DNA of 64,000 nt from Tipula vernalis (Eukaryota > Arthropoda > Insecta > Diptera > Tipulidae). A model generated the notes under the pieces. It was given only the letters and a program-made list of their open reading frames with translations. It searched no databases and was not told where the DNA came from. The position numbers and the translations under genes were made by a program. The stretch covers positions 63,228,789-63,292,788 of the forward strand of contig OY282558.1 of assembly GCA_958295665.1 (NCBI GenBank). Reading direction: 5' to 3'. Below, one piece after another: positions 31,491-45,281 of the stretch (positions within the stretch are counted from its first letter, which is position 1; every line of letters begins with the position of its first letter).

Positions 31491-34400
31491 GTGATTTTCT
31501 TCGAATCGAATTTGCTACGAAATGTATGGTTTAGCAATTACAGGTCCCGTGACCTATCATTTAAGGTATCTAGAACCGCAATCTGAGCACAATTGCAGAT
31601 TTTGGATTTTTACAGCTCTGAATCGGTTGAGCTATAGTAAGGTGATTTCTTCGAATCGATTTTTCTGTGAAATGTATGGAAATAATCAACCAATTTCAAC
31701 GCGGTTTGGCATAACAATTACAGGTCTCGAGACCTATCACTTGAGGTATCAAGAACCGCAATCGGAGCACAATTGCAGATTTTGGATTTTTACAGCTCTG
31801 AATCGGCTGAGCTATAGTAAGGTGCTTTTCTTCGAATCGAATTTGCTACGAAATGTATGGTTTAGCAATTACAGGTCCCGTGACCTATCATTTAAGGTAT
31901 CTAGAACCGCAATCTGAGCACAATTGCAGATTTTGGATTTTTACAGCTCTGAATCGGCTGAGCTATAGTAAGGTGATTTCTTCGAATCGATTTTTCTGTG
32001 AAATGTATGGAAATAATCAACCAATTTCAACGCGGTTTGGCATAACAATTACAGGTCTCGAGACCTATCACTTGAGGTATCAAGAACCGCAATCGGAGCA
32101 CAATTGCAGATTTTGGATTTTTACAGCTCTGAATCGGCTGAGCTATAGTAAGGTGCTTTTCTTCGAATCGAATTTGCTACGAAATGTATGGTTTAGCAAT
32201 TACAGGTCCCGTGACCTATCATTTAAGGTATCTAGAACCGCAATCTGAGCACAATTGCAGATTTTGGATTTTTACAGCTCTGAATCGGCTGAGCTATAGT
32301 AAGGTGATTTCTTCGAATCGATTTGTCTGTGAAATGTATGGAAATAATCAACCAATTTCAACGCGGTTTGGCATACCAATTACAGGTCTCGAGACCTATC
32401 ACTTGAGGTATCAAGAACCGCAATCGGAGCACAATTGCAGATTTTGGATTTTTCCAGCTCTGAATCGGCTGAGCTATAGTAAGGTGATTTTCTTCGAATC
32501 GAATTTTCTACGAAATGTATAGTTTAGCAATTACAGGTCCCGTGACCTATTATTTGAGGTATGAAGAACCGCAATCTGAGCACAATTGCAGATTTTGGAT
32601 TTTTACAGCTCTGAATCGGCTGAGCTATAGTAAGGTGATTTCTTCGAATCGATTTTTCTGTGAAATGTATGGAAATAATCAACCAATTTCAACGCGGTTT
32701 GGCATAACAATTACAGGTCTTGAGACCTATCATTTGAGGTATCAAGAACCGCAATCGGAGCACAATTGCAGATTTTGGATTTTTACAGCTCTGAATCGGC
32801 TGAGCTATAGTAAGGTGATTTCTTCGAATCGATTTTTCTGTGAAATGTATGGAAATAATCAACCAATTTCAACGCGGTTTGGCATAACAATTACAGGTCT
32901 TGAGACCTATCATTTGAGGTATCAAGAACCGCAATCGGAGCACAATTGCAGATTTTGGATTTTTACAGCTCTGAATCGGCTGAGCTATAGTAAGGTGATT
33001 TTCTTCGAATTGTATTTTCTACGAAATGTATGGTTTAGCCATTACAGGTCCCGTGACCTATCATTTAAGGTATCTAGAACCGCAATCTGAGCACAATTGC
33101 AGATTTTGGATTTTTACAGCTCTGAATCGGCTGAGCTATAGTAAGGTGATTTCTTCGAATCGATTTTTCTGTGAAATGTATGGAAATAATCAACCAATTT
33201 CAACGCGGTTTGGCATAACAATTACAGGTCTTGAGACCTATCATTTGAGGTATCAAGAACCGCAATCGGAGCACAATTGCAGATTTTGGATTTTTACAGC
33301 TCTGAATCGGCTGAGCTATAGTAAGGTGATTTTCTTCGAATTGTATTTTCTACGAAATGTATGGTTTAGCAATTACAGGTCCCGTGACCTATCATTTAAG
33401 GTATCTAGAACCGCAATCTGAGCACAATTGCAGATTTTGGATTTTTACAGCTCTGAATCGGCTGAGCTATAGTAAGGTGATTTCTTCGAATCGATTTTTC
33501 TGTGAAATGTATGGAAATAATCAACCAATTTCAACGCGGTTTGGCATAACAATTACAGGCCTTGAGACCTATCATTTGAGGTATCAAGAACCGCAATCGG
33601 AGCACAATTGCAGATTTTGGATTTTTACAGCTCTGAATCGGCTGAGCTATAGTAAGGTGATTTTCTTCGAATCGAATTTGCTACGAAATATATGGTATAG
33701 CAATTACAGGTCCCGTGACCTATCATTTGAGGTATCAAGAACCGCAATCGGAGTACAATTGCAGATTTTGGATTTTTACAGCTCTGAATCGGCTGAGCTA
33801 TAGTAAGGTGATTTTCTTCGAATCGAATTTGCTACGAAATGTATGGTTTAGCAATTACAGGTCCCGTGACCTATTATTTGAGGTATCAAGAACCGCAATC
33901 GGAGCACAATTGCAGATTTTGGATTTTTACAGCTCTGAATCGGCTGAGCTATAGTAAGGTGATTTTCTTCGAATCGAATTTGCTACGAAATGTATGGTTT
34001 AGCAATTACAGGTCCCGTGACCTATTATTTGAGGTATGAAGAACCGCAATCTGAGCACAATTGCAAATTTTGGATTTTTACAGCTCTGAATCGGCTGAGC
34101 TATAGTAAGGTGATTTCTTCGAATCGATTTTTCTGTGAAATGTATGGAAATAATCAACCAATTTCAACGCGGTTTAGCATAACAATTACAGGCCTTGAGA
34201 CCTATCATTTGAGGTATCAAGAACCGCAATCGGAGCACAATTGCAGATTTTGGATTTTTACAGCTCTGAATCGGCTGAGCTATAGTAAGGTGATTTTCTT
34301 CGAATCGAATTTTCTACGAAATGTATGGTTTAGCAATTACAGGTCCCGTGACCTATTATTTAAGGTATGAAGAACCGCAATCTGAGCACAATTGCAGATT

Positions 34401-35454
34401 TTGGATTTTTACAGCTCTGAATCGGCTGAGCTATAGTAAGGTGATTTCTTCGAATCGATTTTTCTGTGAAATGTATGGAAATAATCAACCAATTTCAACG
34501 CGGTTTGGCATAACAATTACAGGTCTTGAGACCTATCATTTGAGGTATCAAGAACCGCAATCGGAGCACAATTGCAGATTTTGGATTTTTACAGCTCTGA
34601 ATCGGCTGAGCTATAGTAAGGTGATTTCTTCGAATCGATTTTTCTGTGAAATGTATGGAAATAATCAACCAATTTCAACGCGGTTTGGCATAACAATTAC
34701 AGGTCTTGAGACCTATCATTTGAGGTATCAAGAACCGCAATCGGAGCACAATTGCAGATTTTGGATTTTTACAGCTCTGAATCGGCTGAGCTATAGTAAG
34801 GTGATTTTCTTCGAATCGTATTTTCTACGAAATGTATGGTTTAGCAATTACAGGTCCCGTGACCTATCATTTAAGGTATCTAGAACCGCAATCTGAGCAC
34901 AATTGCAGATTTTGGATTTTTACAGCTCTGAATCGGCTGAGCTATAGTAAGGTGATTTCTTCGAATCGATTTTTCTGTGAAATGTATGGAAATAATCAAC
35001 CAATTTCAACGCGGTTTGGCATAACAATTACAGGTCTTGAGACCTATCATTTGAGGTATCAAGAACCGCAATCGGAGCACAATTGCAGATTTTGGATTTT
35101 TACAGCTCTGAATCGGCTGAGCTATAGTAAGGTGATTTTCTTCGAATCGTATTTTCTACGAAATGTATGGTTTAGCAATTACAGGTCCCGTGACCTATCA
35201 TTTAAGGTATCTAGAACCGCAATCTGAGCACAATTGCAGATTTTGGATTTTTACAGCTCTGAATCGGCTGAGCTATAGTAAGGTGATTTCTTCGAATCGA
35301 TTTTTCTGTGAAATGTATGGAAATAATCAACCAATTTCAACGCGGTTTGGCATAACAATTACAGGTCTTGAGACCTATCATTTGAGGTATCAAGAACCGC
35401 AATCGGAGCACAATTGCAGATTTTGGATTTTTACAGCTCTGAATCGGCTGAGCT

Positions 35455-35640
35455 ATAGTAAGGTGATTTTCTTCGAATCGAATTTTCTGTGAAATGTATG
35501 GAAATAATCAACCAATTTCAACGCGGTTTGGCATAACAATTACAGGTCTTGAGACCTATCATTTGAGGTATCAAGAACCGCAATCGGAGCACAATTGCAG
35601 ATTTTGGATTTTTACAGCTCTGAATCGGCTGAGCTATAGT
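35455..35640 (+). repeat. Recombinant A/B monomer (181 bp)
   Basis: Starts like A (GATTTTCTTCGAATCGAATT) and continues like B (CTGTGAAATGTATGG, then AATAATCAACC). It is one base longer than B. A direct record of exchange between the two monomer types. Confidence 0.8.
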
Positions 35641-38469
35641 AAGGTGATTTCTTCGAATCGATTTTTCTGTGAAATGTATGGAAATAATCAACCAATTTCA
35701 ACGCGGTTTGGCATAACAATTACAGGTCTTGAGACCTATCATTTGAGGTATCAAGAACCGCAATCGGAGCACAATTGCAGATTTTGGATTTTTACAGCTC
35801 TGAATCGGCTGAGCTATAGTAAGGTGATTTCTTCGAATCGATTTTTCTGTGAAATGTATGGAAATAATCAACCAATTTCAACGCGGTTTGGCATAACAAT
35901 TACAGGTCTTGAGACCTATCATTTGAGGTATCAAGAACCGCAATCGGAGCACAATTGCAGATTTTGGATTTTTACAGCTCTGAATCGGCTGAGCTATAGT
36001 AAGGTGATTTTCTTCGAATTGTATTTTCTACGAAATGTATGGTTTAGCAATTACAGGTCCCGTGACCTATCATTTAAGGTATCTAGAACCGCAATCTGAG
36101 CACAATTGCAGATTTTGGATTTTTACAGCTCTGAATCGGCTGAGCTATAGTAAGGTGATTTCTTCGAATCGATTTTTCTGTGAAATGTATGGAAATAATC
36201 AACCAATTTCAACGCGGTTTGGCATAACAATTACAGGTCTTGAGACCTATCATTTGAGGTATCAAGAACCGCAATCGGAGCACAATTGCAGATTTTGGAT
36301 TTTTACAGCTCTGAATCGGCTGAGCTATAGTAAGGTGATTTCTTCGAATCGATTTTTCTGTGAAATGTATGGAAATAATCAACCAATTTCAACGCGGTTT
36401 GGCATAACAATTACAGGTCTTGAGACCTATCATTTGAGGTATCAAGAACCTCAATCGGAGCACAATTGCAGATTTTGGATTTTTACAGCTCTGAATCGGC
36501 TGAGCTATAGTAAGGTGATTTCTTCGAATCGATTTTTCTGTGAATTGTATGGAAATAATCAACCAATTTCAACGCGGTTTGGCATAACAATTACAGGCCT
36601 TGAGACCTATCATTTGAGGTATCAAGAACCGCAATCGGAGCACAATTGCAGATTTTGGATTTTTACAGCTCTGAATCGGCTGAGCTATAGTAAGGTGATT
36701 TTCTTCGAATCGAATTTGCTACGAAATATATGGTATAGCAATTACAGGTCCCGTGACCTATCATTTGAGGTATCAAGAACCGCAATCGGAGTACAATTGC
36801 AGATTTTGGATTTTTACAGCTCTGAATCGGCTGAGCTATAGTAAGGTGATTTTCTTCGAATCGAGTTTGCTACGAAATGTATAGTTTAGCAATTACAGGT
36901 CCCGTGACCTATTATTTGAGGTATCAAGAACCGCAATCGGAGCACAATTGCAGATTTTGGATTTTTACAGCTCTGAATCGGCTGAGCTATAGTAAGGTGA
37001 TTTTCTTCGAATCGAATTTGCTACGAAATGTATGGTTTAGCAATTACAGGTCCCGTGACCTATTATTTGAGGTATGAAGAACCGCAATCTGAGCACAATT
37101 GCAAATTTTGGATTTTTACAGCTCTGAATCGGCTGAGCTATAGTAAGGTGATTTCTTCGAATCGATTTTTCTGTGAAATGTATGGAAATAATCAACCAAT
37201 TTCAACGCGGTTTGGCATAACAATTACAGGCCTTGAGACCTATCATTTGAGGTATCAAGAACCGCAATCGGAGCACAATTGCAGATTTTGGATTTTTACA
37301 GCTCTGAATCGGCTGAGCTATAGTAAGGTGATTTTCTTCGAATCGAATTTTCTACGAAATGTATGGTTTAGCAATTACAGGTCCCGTGACCTATTATTTG
37401 AGGTATGAAGAACCGCAATCTGAGCACAATTGCAGATTTTGGATTTTTACAGCTCTGAATCGGCTGAGCTATAGTAAGGTGATTTCTTCGAATCGATTTT
37501 TCTGTGAAATGTATGGAAATAATCAACCAATTTCAACGCGGTTTGGCATAACAATTACAGGTCTTGAGACCTATCATTTGAGGTATCAATAACCGCAATC
37601 GGAGCACAATTGCAGATTTTGGATTTTTACAGCTCTGAATCGGCTGAGCTATAGTAAGGTGATTTCTTCGAATCGATTTTTCTGTGAAATGTATGGAAAT
37701 AATCAACCAATTTCAACGCGGTTTGGCATAACAATTACAGGTCTTGAGACCTATCATTTGAGGTATCAAGAACCGCAATCGGAGCACAATTGCAGATTTT
37801 GGATTTTTACAGCTCTGAATCGGCTGAGCTATAGTAAGGTGATTTTCTTCGAATCGTATTTTCTACGAAATGTATGGTTTAGCAATTACAGGTCCCGTGA
37901 CCTATCATTTAAGGTATCTAGAACCGCAATCTGAGCACAATTGCAGATTTTGGATTTTTACAGCTCTGAATCGGCTGAGCTATAGTAAGGTGATTTCTTC
38001 GAATCGATTTTTCTGTGAAATGTATGGAAATAATCAACCAATTTCAACGCGGTTTGGCATAACAATTACAGGTCTTGAGACCTATCATTTGAGGTATCAA
38101 GAACCGCAATCGGAGCACAATTGCAGATTTTGGATTTTTACAGCTCTGAATCGGCTGAGCTATAGTAAGGTGATTTTCTTCGAATCGAATTTGCTACGAA
38201 ATATATGGTATAGCAATTACAGGTCCCGTGACCTATCATTTGAGGTATCAAGAACCGCAATCGGAGCACAATTGCAGATTTTGGATTTTTACAGCTCTGA
38301 ATCGGCTGAGCTATAGTAAGGTGATTTTCTTCGAATCGAATTTGCTACGAAATGTATGGTTTAGCAATTACAGGTCCCGTGACCTATTATTTGAGGTATG
38401 AAGAACCGCAATCTGAGCACAATTGCAGATTTTGGATTTTTACAGCTCTGAATCGGCTGAGCTATAGTA

Positions 38470-40275
38470 AGGTGATTTCTTCGAATCGATTTTTCTGTGA
38501 AATGTATGAAAATAATCAACCAATTTCAACGCGGTTTGGCATAACAATTACAGGTCTTGAGACCTATCATTTGAGGTATCAAGAACCGCAATCGGAGCAC
38601 AATTGCAGATTTTGGATTTTTACAGCTCTGAATCGGCTGAGCTATAGTAAGGTGATTTCTTCGAATCGATTTTTCTGTGAAATGTATGGAAATAATCAAC
38701 CAATTTCAACGCGGTTTGGCATAACAATTACAGGTCTTGAGACCTATCATTTGAGGTATCAAGAACCGCAATCGGAGCACAATTGCAGATTTTGGATTTT
38801 TACAGCTCTGAATCGGCTGAGCTATAGTAAGGTGATTTCTTCGAATCGATTTTTCTGTGAAATGTATGGAAATAATCAACCAATTTCAACGCGGTTTGGC
38901 ATAACAATTACAGGTCTTGAGACCTATCATTTGAGGTATCAAGAACCGCAATCGGAGCACAATTGCAGATTTTGGATTTTTACAGCTCTGAATCGGCTGA
39001 GCTATAGTAAGGTGATTTCTTCGAATCGATTTTTCTGTGAAATGTATGGAAATAATCAACCAATTTCAACGCGGTTTGGCATAACAATTACAGGTCTTGA
39101 GACCTATCATTTGAGGTATCAAGAACCGCAATCGGAGCACAATTGCAGATTTTGGATTTTTACAGCTCTGAATCGGCTGAGCTATAGTAAGGTGATTTCT
39201 TCGAATCGATTTTTCTGTGAAATGTATGGAAATAATCAACCAATTTCAACGCGGTTTGGCATAACAATTACAGGTCTTGAGACCTATCATTTGAGGTATC
39301 AAGAACCGCAATCGGAGCACAATTGCAGATTTTGGATTTTTACAGCTCTGAATCGGCTGAGCTATAGTAAGGTGATTTCTTCGAATCGATTTTTCTGTGA
39401 AATGTATGGAAATAATCAACCAATTTCAACGCGGTTTGGCATAACAATTACAGGCCTCGAGACCTATCATTTGAGGTATCAAGAACCGCAATCGGAGCAC
39501 AATTGCAGATTTTGGATTTTTACAGCTCTGAATCGGCTGAGCTATAGTAAGGTGATTTCTTCGAATCGATTTTTCTGTGAAATGTATGGAAATAATCAAC
39601 CAATTTCAACGCGGTTTGGCATAACAATTACAGGTCTTGAGACCTATCATTTGAGGTATCAAAAACCGCAATCGGAGCACAATTGCAGATTTTGGATTTT
39701 TACAGCTCTGAATCGGCTGAGCTATAGTAAGGTGATTTCTTCGAATCGATTTTTCTGTGAAATGTATGGAAATAATCAACCAATTTCAACGCGGTTTGGC
39801 ATAACAATTACAGGTCTTGAGACCTATCATTTGAGGTATCAAGAACCGCAATCGGAGCACAATTGCAGATTTTGGATTTTTACAGCTCTGAATCGGCTGA
39901 GCTATAGTAAGGTGATTTCTTCGAATCGATTTTTCTGTGAAATGTATGGAAATAATCAACCAATTTCAACGCGGTTTGGCATAACAATTACAGGTCTTGA
40001 GACCTATCATTTGAGGTATCAAGAACCGCAATCGGAGCACAATTGCAGATTTTGGATTTTTACAGCTCTGAATCGGCTGAGCTATAGTAAGGTGATTTCT
40101 TCGAATCGATTTTTCTGTGAAATGTATGGAAATAATCAACCAATTTCAACGCGGTTTGGCATAACAATTACAGGCCTTGAGACCTATCATTTGAGGTATC
40201 AAGAACCGCAATCGGAGCACAATTGCAGATTTTGGATTTTTACAGCTCTGAATCGGCTGAGCTATAGTAAGGTGA
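38470..40275 (+). repeat. Homogeneous run of ten B monomers
   Basis: Ten consecutive 180-bp units with only a few base differences. Because 180 is a multiple of three and one frame lacks stops, the run stays open for 666 codons (38352-40352) with the adjoining A units. The repeated peptide is a by-product. Confidence 0.9.
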
Positions 40276-43275
40276 TTTTCTTCGAATCGAATTTGCTACG
40301 AAATGTATGGTTTAGCAATTACAGGTCCCGTGACCTATTATTTGAGGTATGAAGAACCGCAATCTGAGCACAATTGCAGATTTTGGATTTTTACAGCTCT
40401 GAATCGGCTGAGCTATAGTAAGGTGATTTCTTCGAATCGATTTTTCTGTGAAATGTATGGAAATAATCAACCAATTTCAACGCGGTTTGGCATAACAATT
40501 ACAGGTCTTGAGACCTATCATTTGAGGTATCAAGAACCGCAATCGGAGCACAATTGCAGATTTTGGATTTTTACAGCTCTGAATCGGCTGAGCTATAGTA
40601 AGGTGATTTTCTTCGAATCGAATTTGCTACGAAATATATGGTATAGCAATTACAGGTCCCGTGACCTATCATTTGAGGTATCAAGAACCGCAATCGGAGT
40701 ACAATTGCAGATTTTGGATTTTTACAGCTCTGAATCGGCTGAGCTATAGTAAGGTGATTTTCTTCGAATCGAATTTGCTACGAAATGTATGGTTTAGCAA
40801 TTACAGGTACCGTGACCTATTATTTGAGGTATCAAGAACCGCAATCGGAGCACAATTGCAGATTTTGGATTTTTACAGCTCTGAATCGGCTGAGCTATAG
40901 TAAGGTGATTTCTTCGAATCGATTTTTCTGTGAAATGTATGGAAATAATCAACCAATTTCAACGCGGTTTGGCATAACAATTACAGGTCTTGAGACCTAT
41001 CATTTGAGGTATCAAGAACCGCAATCGGAGCACAATTGCAGATTTTGGATTTTTACAGCTCTGAATCGGCTGAGCTATAGTAAGGTGATTTCTTCGAATC
41101 GATTTTTCTGTGAAATGTATGGAAATAATCAACCAATTTCAACGCGGTTTGGCATAACAATTACAGGTCTTGAGACCTATCATTTGAGGTATCAAGAACC
41201 GCAATCGGAGCACAATTGCAGATTTTGGATTTTTACAGCTCTGAATCGGCTGAGCTATAGTAAGGTGATTTCTTCGAATCGATTTTTCTGTGAAATGTAT
41301 GGAAATAATCAACCAATTTCAACGCGGTTTGGCATAACAATTACAGGCCTTGAGACCTATCATTTGAGGTATCAAGAACCGCAATCGGAGCACAATTGCA
41401 GATTTTGGATTTTTACAGCTCTGAATCGGCTGAGCTATAGTAAGGTGATTTTCTTCGAATCGAATTTTCTACGAAATGTATGGTTTAGCAATTACAGGTC
41501 CCGTGACCTATTATTTGAGGTATGAAGAACCGCAATCTGAGCACAATTGCAGATTTTGGATTTTTACAGCTCTGAATCGGCTGAGCTATAGTAAGGTGAT
41601 TTCTTCGAATCGATTTTTCTGTGAAATGTATGGAAATAATCAACCAATTTCAACGCGGTTTGGCATAACAATTACAGGTCTTGAGACCTATCATTTGAGG
41701 TATCAAGAACCGCAATCGGAGCACAATTGCAGATTTTGGATTTTTACAGCTCTGAATCGGCTGAGCTATAGTAAGGTGATTTTCTTCGAATCGAATTTGC
41801 TACGAAATATATGGTATAGCAATTACAGGTCCCGTGACCTATCATTTGAGGTATCAAGAACCGCAATCGGAGTACAATTGCAGATTTTGGATTTTTACAG
41901 CTCTGAATCGGCTGAGCTATAGTAAGGTGATTTTCTTCGAATCGTATTTTCTACGAAATGTATGGTTTAGCAATTACAGGTCCCGTGACCTATCATTTAA
42001 GGTATCTAGAACCGCAATCTGAGCACAATTGCAGATTTTGGATTTTTACAGCTCTGAATCGGCTGAGCTATAGTAAGGTGATTTCTTCGAATCGATTTTT
42101 CTGTGAAATGTATGGAAATAATCAACCAATTTCAACGCGGTTTGGCATAACAATTACAGGTCTTGAGACCTATCATTTGAGGTATCAAGAACCGCAATCG
42201 GAGCACAATTGCAGATTTTGGATTTTTACAGCTCTGAATCGGCTGAGCTATAGTAAGGTGATTTTCTTCGAATCGTATTTTCTACGAAATGTATGGTTTA
42301 GCAATTACAGGTCCCGTGACCTATCATTTAAGGTATCTAGAACCGCAATCTGAGCACAATTGCAGATTTTGGATTTTTACAGCTCTGAATCGGCTGAGCT
42401 ATAGTAAGGTGATTTCTTCGAATCGATTTTTCTGTGAAATGTATGAAAATAATCAACCAATTTCAACGCGGTTTGGCATAACAATTACAGGTCTTGAGAC
42501 CTATCATTGGCAATCGGAGCACAATTGCAGATTTTGGATTTTTACAGCTCTGAATCGGCTGAGCTATACACAGTTGAAAAAATAACTTTAATTTTTAATG
42601 CAAGCCTTGCAATACGACTTATGTAATGCAAGTTATTATTAAATTGTAAAATATGATTGCGTTAAAATGAATTTTAATGCAATTATGAGGATTTCTATAG
42701 CAGTATTTGCATTATAAAATAATTTTAATACAACTATTAAACATTTTAAAGCAACCTGCTCAAATTTAAAAATTATACCTACATAAAATTCGCTAAAACA
42801 AACGGACTTAAATGTATATATGAATAATAAGATCATGCACGAGTTTTTCATTACCGGTATAAAATTCACTAAATCAAACCGACTACATGACATATAAGCA
42901 GCCCAATAAATATTTAGTAATTTAGTTTTCCGGATTCGAAAATATCTATTATGTTTTAACGTAAGCTTTTCAGTTCTTAATTTATAAGTTGTTATCTCTC
43001 TGAGATTTCGACCCTCAACCTCAAAGCACCAAAAACAAATAACAACCCCGGAAAAACCAAAAAAAAATCGCTAAAATTACGGAGCTTTTAATGCAACTTG
43101 CTTTACAATTTAATACTTCTAAAATATTTTATTAATGCAGCATTTGATAAATTTTAATGCAGTTGATTGACGGTTCTCCTACAATTTGCTTTATATTCTA
43201 ATGGAATGTTGCACTAAAATTTAATCTAATTGCTATATTACAAATCAATGCAAATTGTATCAAACTAATTTTTAA

Positions 43276-45281
43276 CCTTTATGTTTACAACCGCATACCC
43301 GGGTATGTTTTTCAATTTTAATGACCAACATTTTATTGATTTATCTATCTTTTCGACATGAATCCTTCAGTAGCTTAACAATTATATGTTCTGAATGGAA
43401 TTTCAAGAAAAGTTTTTCCAAAACTCGATTATAACTTGTTTTTAGTACAGTTTGTTTCGAATAACCCCTCAAATTGACAACCAACGTACCCGATAGCTAA
43501 ATCTTAACACTAAATGAAAATTGAAAAATTAGGACGTTTCATATTATTTAGTTCATTATTTAGTTACAAGACTTAACATATAATAAAAAATTACATAAAA
43601 ATTAATTCCCGGTGTTTGTGGTACATCGCAAACAAGTTGCTATAGTCAATGTACGCTGCGCGCAGACTGGTTTTTTGCAATTCGCACAATTTTTACAGGT
43701 CAATCTTCTCTTAGAACAGAGGTGGCAGTTTCTTTTGTGTATAATTCTACCGCTTCCACAGTATGGCCCAAAATACTTTCAATACCGTTTTTGGTGGCAA
43801 AATGTCGCGTTATTTGCGTGTTCTTGAAACGCTTACTAATTTCTGCTACGCACTAACTGCTCGCATAATTGTTGCAAAAATTTACGCCGGTGACTGGAGT
43901 TTTTTTTTTTTCAAGAACGGATTATTTTCTATATATGCTATATGTGTTGCTAAAGCCGCCACATCCAAAATGTTATAAAAAAATGCCAGTGCCAAGAGAT
44001 TCGTCCTCCTTTTGCATGAATATTCGCCCAACATGTTGTCCATATTATCCACGCCGCCCTTAGTTCAGTTATAATCTAGGGTCATTTTTGGTTTATTGGC
44101 CGATGCTTTTCTCTCCTTATCATAATGCATAGTGGATAAAACCACCACAGCTATGTTTTTTTTTGGAATATACAAACACATTGTGATGTTTTTGCCTTGT
44201 AACACTAGGAATTCCGCTGGTACGAATCGCCGTCTTTTATTTACTGTCCCTAGAATTGTATCTGGCAAAAAAATTGTCACATGTAATATTTCGACCATTT
44301 CTACTAAAAATAGTAAATCATAAATATTTAACAACCCCTGGTTACTTTCCCTTTGTGAGTTTGCAGCCAATTCAGTGTAGATTTGTTCTTTCAATGGATA
44401 CGAGGTAGTGGAGTCACACACCCACCATACTTTAATTCCATATCTGGCCGGTTTTGAAGGAATGGACTGTGTGAAACGTCATCAATCTTAACGTTTTCTC
44501 CAGCTGCAAGACAGCAAGTATCCGTTGCGCACGGGTATTCTGATTATCAAATTTCGCGGCTATACGCCGATATAGTATAGTATAAAAGCGCTGAACACCC
44601 ATCCGATTAAGGGGATGAGAACTAGATCTCCACAAATCTAGTATTCTCATTCTTGGATCGGCTGACACTGGAAAATTTATAATGCCGAGATATCCATCAA
44701 ATTCAGATATACTTATTAGCTTCCATACCCGAATATTATTTGGATTTTTGTAGTTCCATGTTTGGTAACTTTGAGCTCCTCTACGATTGTTCTTGCGAAT
44801 GATGATGTCACAAATGTCTTCACGTATAAATAGTTTAAATGTTTGGATGATGTTTAGATTGATTACTTTATTTGTTGGGCCTGCAGTGGCCGATTTAAAA
44901 ATGTTATGCGATAGATTTCTGCGATGTGTTGGTGGAATTTCACTCAAAACTGTTCCATCCCTTGCCTTATATTCCAAAGGGTTCGATTGCTCCACGGGTT
45001 CTTCTGCCAACTTTTCCGCAATAATATCAATATCTAGGTCGTCGTATTCTATTATCTATTTCACTCATATTTTTAATTTTCCCGTTATATTTGTTGATAA
45101 GTGTCGTGCCGAAATATTCAGTTCAATAATAAATCAAATTGAAATGATCAAAATTTATTTATACTAACGTAAAATTCAATTTTAAAACAAAATTTCACCA
45201 AAATGAATAGAAATCGTACATACTTACCCGGGTATGTTGGTCGTAAAGACGAAGATAAAAATTCGGTTGTAAACACAAGGG
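43276..45281 (-). mobile_element. piggyBac-type transposon
   Basis: 2006 bases flanked by TTAA on both sides (43272-43275, 45282-45285). The terminal repeats read CCTTTATGTTTACAACCG on the left and, inverted, CCCTTGTGTTTACAACCG on the right. Both ends also carry an ACCCGGGT palindrome further in. It encodes a decayed piggyBac transposase on the minus strand. It lies within the TA-duplicating element at 42569-45376. Confidence 0.9.
43602..45068 (-). pseudogene. piggyBac transposase, broken
   Basis: Likely start at 45068. A one-base shift near 45045 separates it from the long frame 45010-44432, which has the N-terminal domain (YKARDGTV, HNIF, ISEFDGYLG, KFDNQNTRA). A deletion follows before HTVHSFKTGQIWN. 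44421-44065 has CDSTTSYPL (first catalytic Asp), a deletion over the second-Asp region (HVTIFLPDTILGTV), then RRRFVPAEF. After a TGA at about 44075 comes KGGVDNMDNM (third Asp). The C-terminus (about 43750-43602) is a Cys-rich finger (CHLCSKRRLTCKNCANCKK). It would normally cut at TTAA sites through a DDD core; this copy is dead. Confidence 0.8.

Larger units (their letters stand above)
31491..42568 (+). repeat. Two-monomer satellite array, block 1 (151-bp A and 180-bp B units)
   Basis: About 66 tandem units. Unit A (151 bp) and unit B (180 bp) share GTAAGGTGATTT...ATTACAGGTC...AGAACCGCAATC...GAGCACAATTGCAG and a conserved end (CTGAATCGGCTGAGCTATA). B has an extra segment of about 29 bases (AATAATCAACCAATTTCAAC within it) after GAAATGTATGG. 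Units are arranged as AB dimers (331 bp), short B runs and A pairs. Units differ from their consensus at very few positions. Open frames here are a property of the unit, not genes. Confidence 0.95.

Noticed and set aside
38352..40352. A 666-codon open frame of perfect 60-residue repeats
   Set aside because: It is the B-monomer run translated: 180 bp is a multiple of three and one frame has no stop. The same peptide appears throughout the satellite and breaks wherever a 151-bp unit shifts the frame. There is no promoter, signal or codon bias to support a gene.
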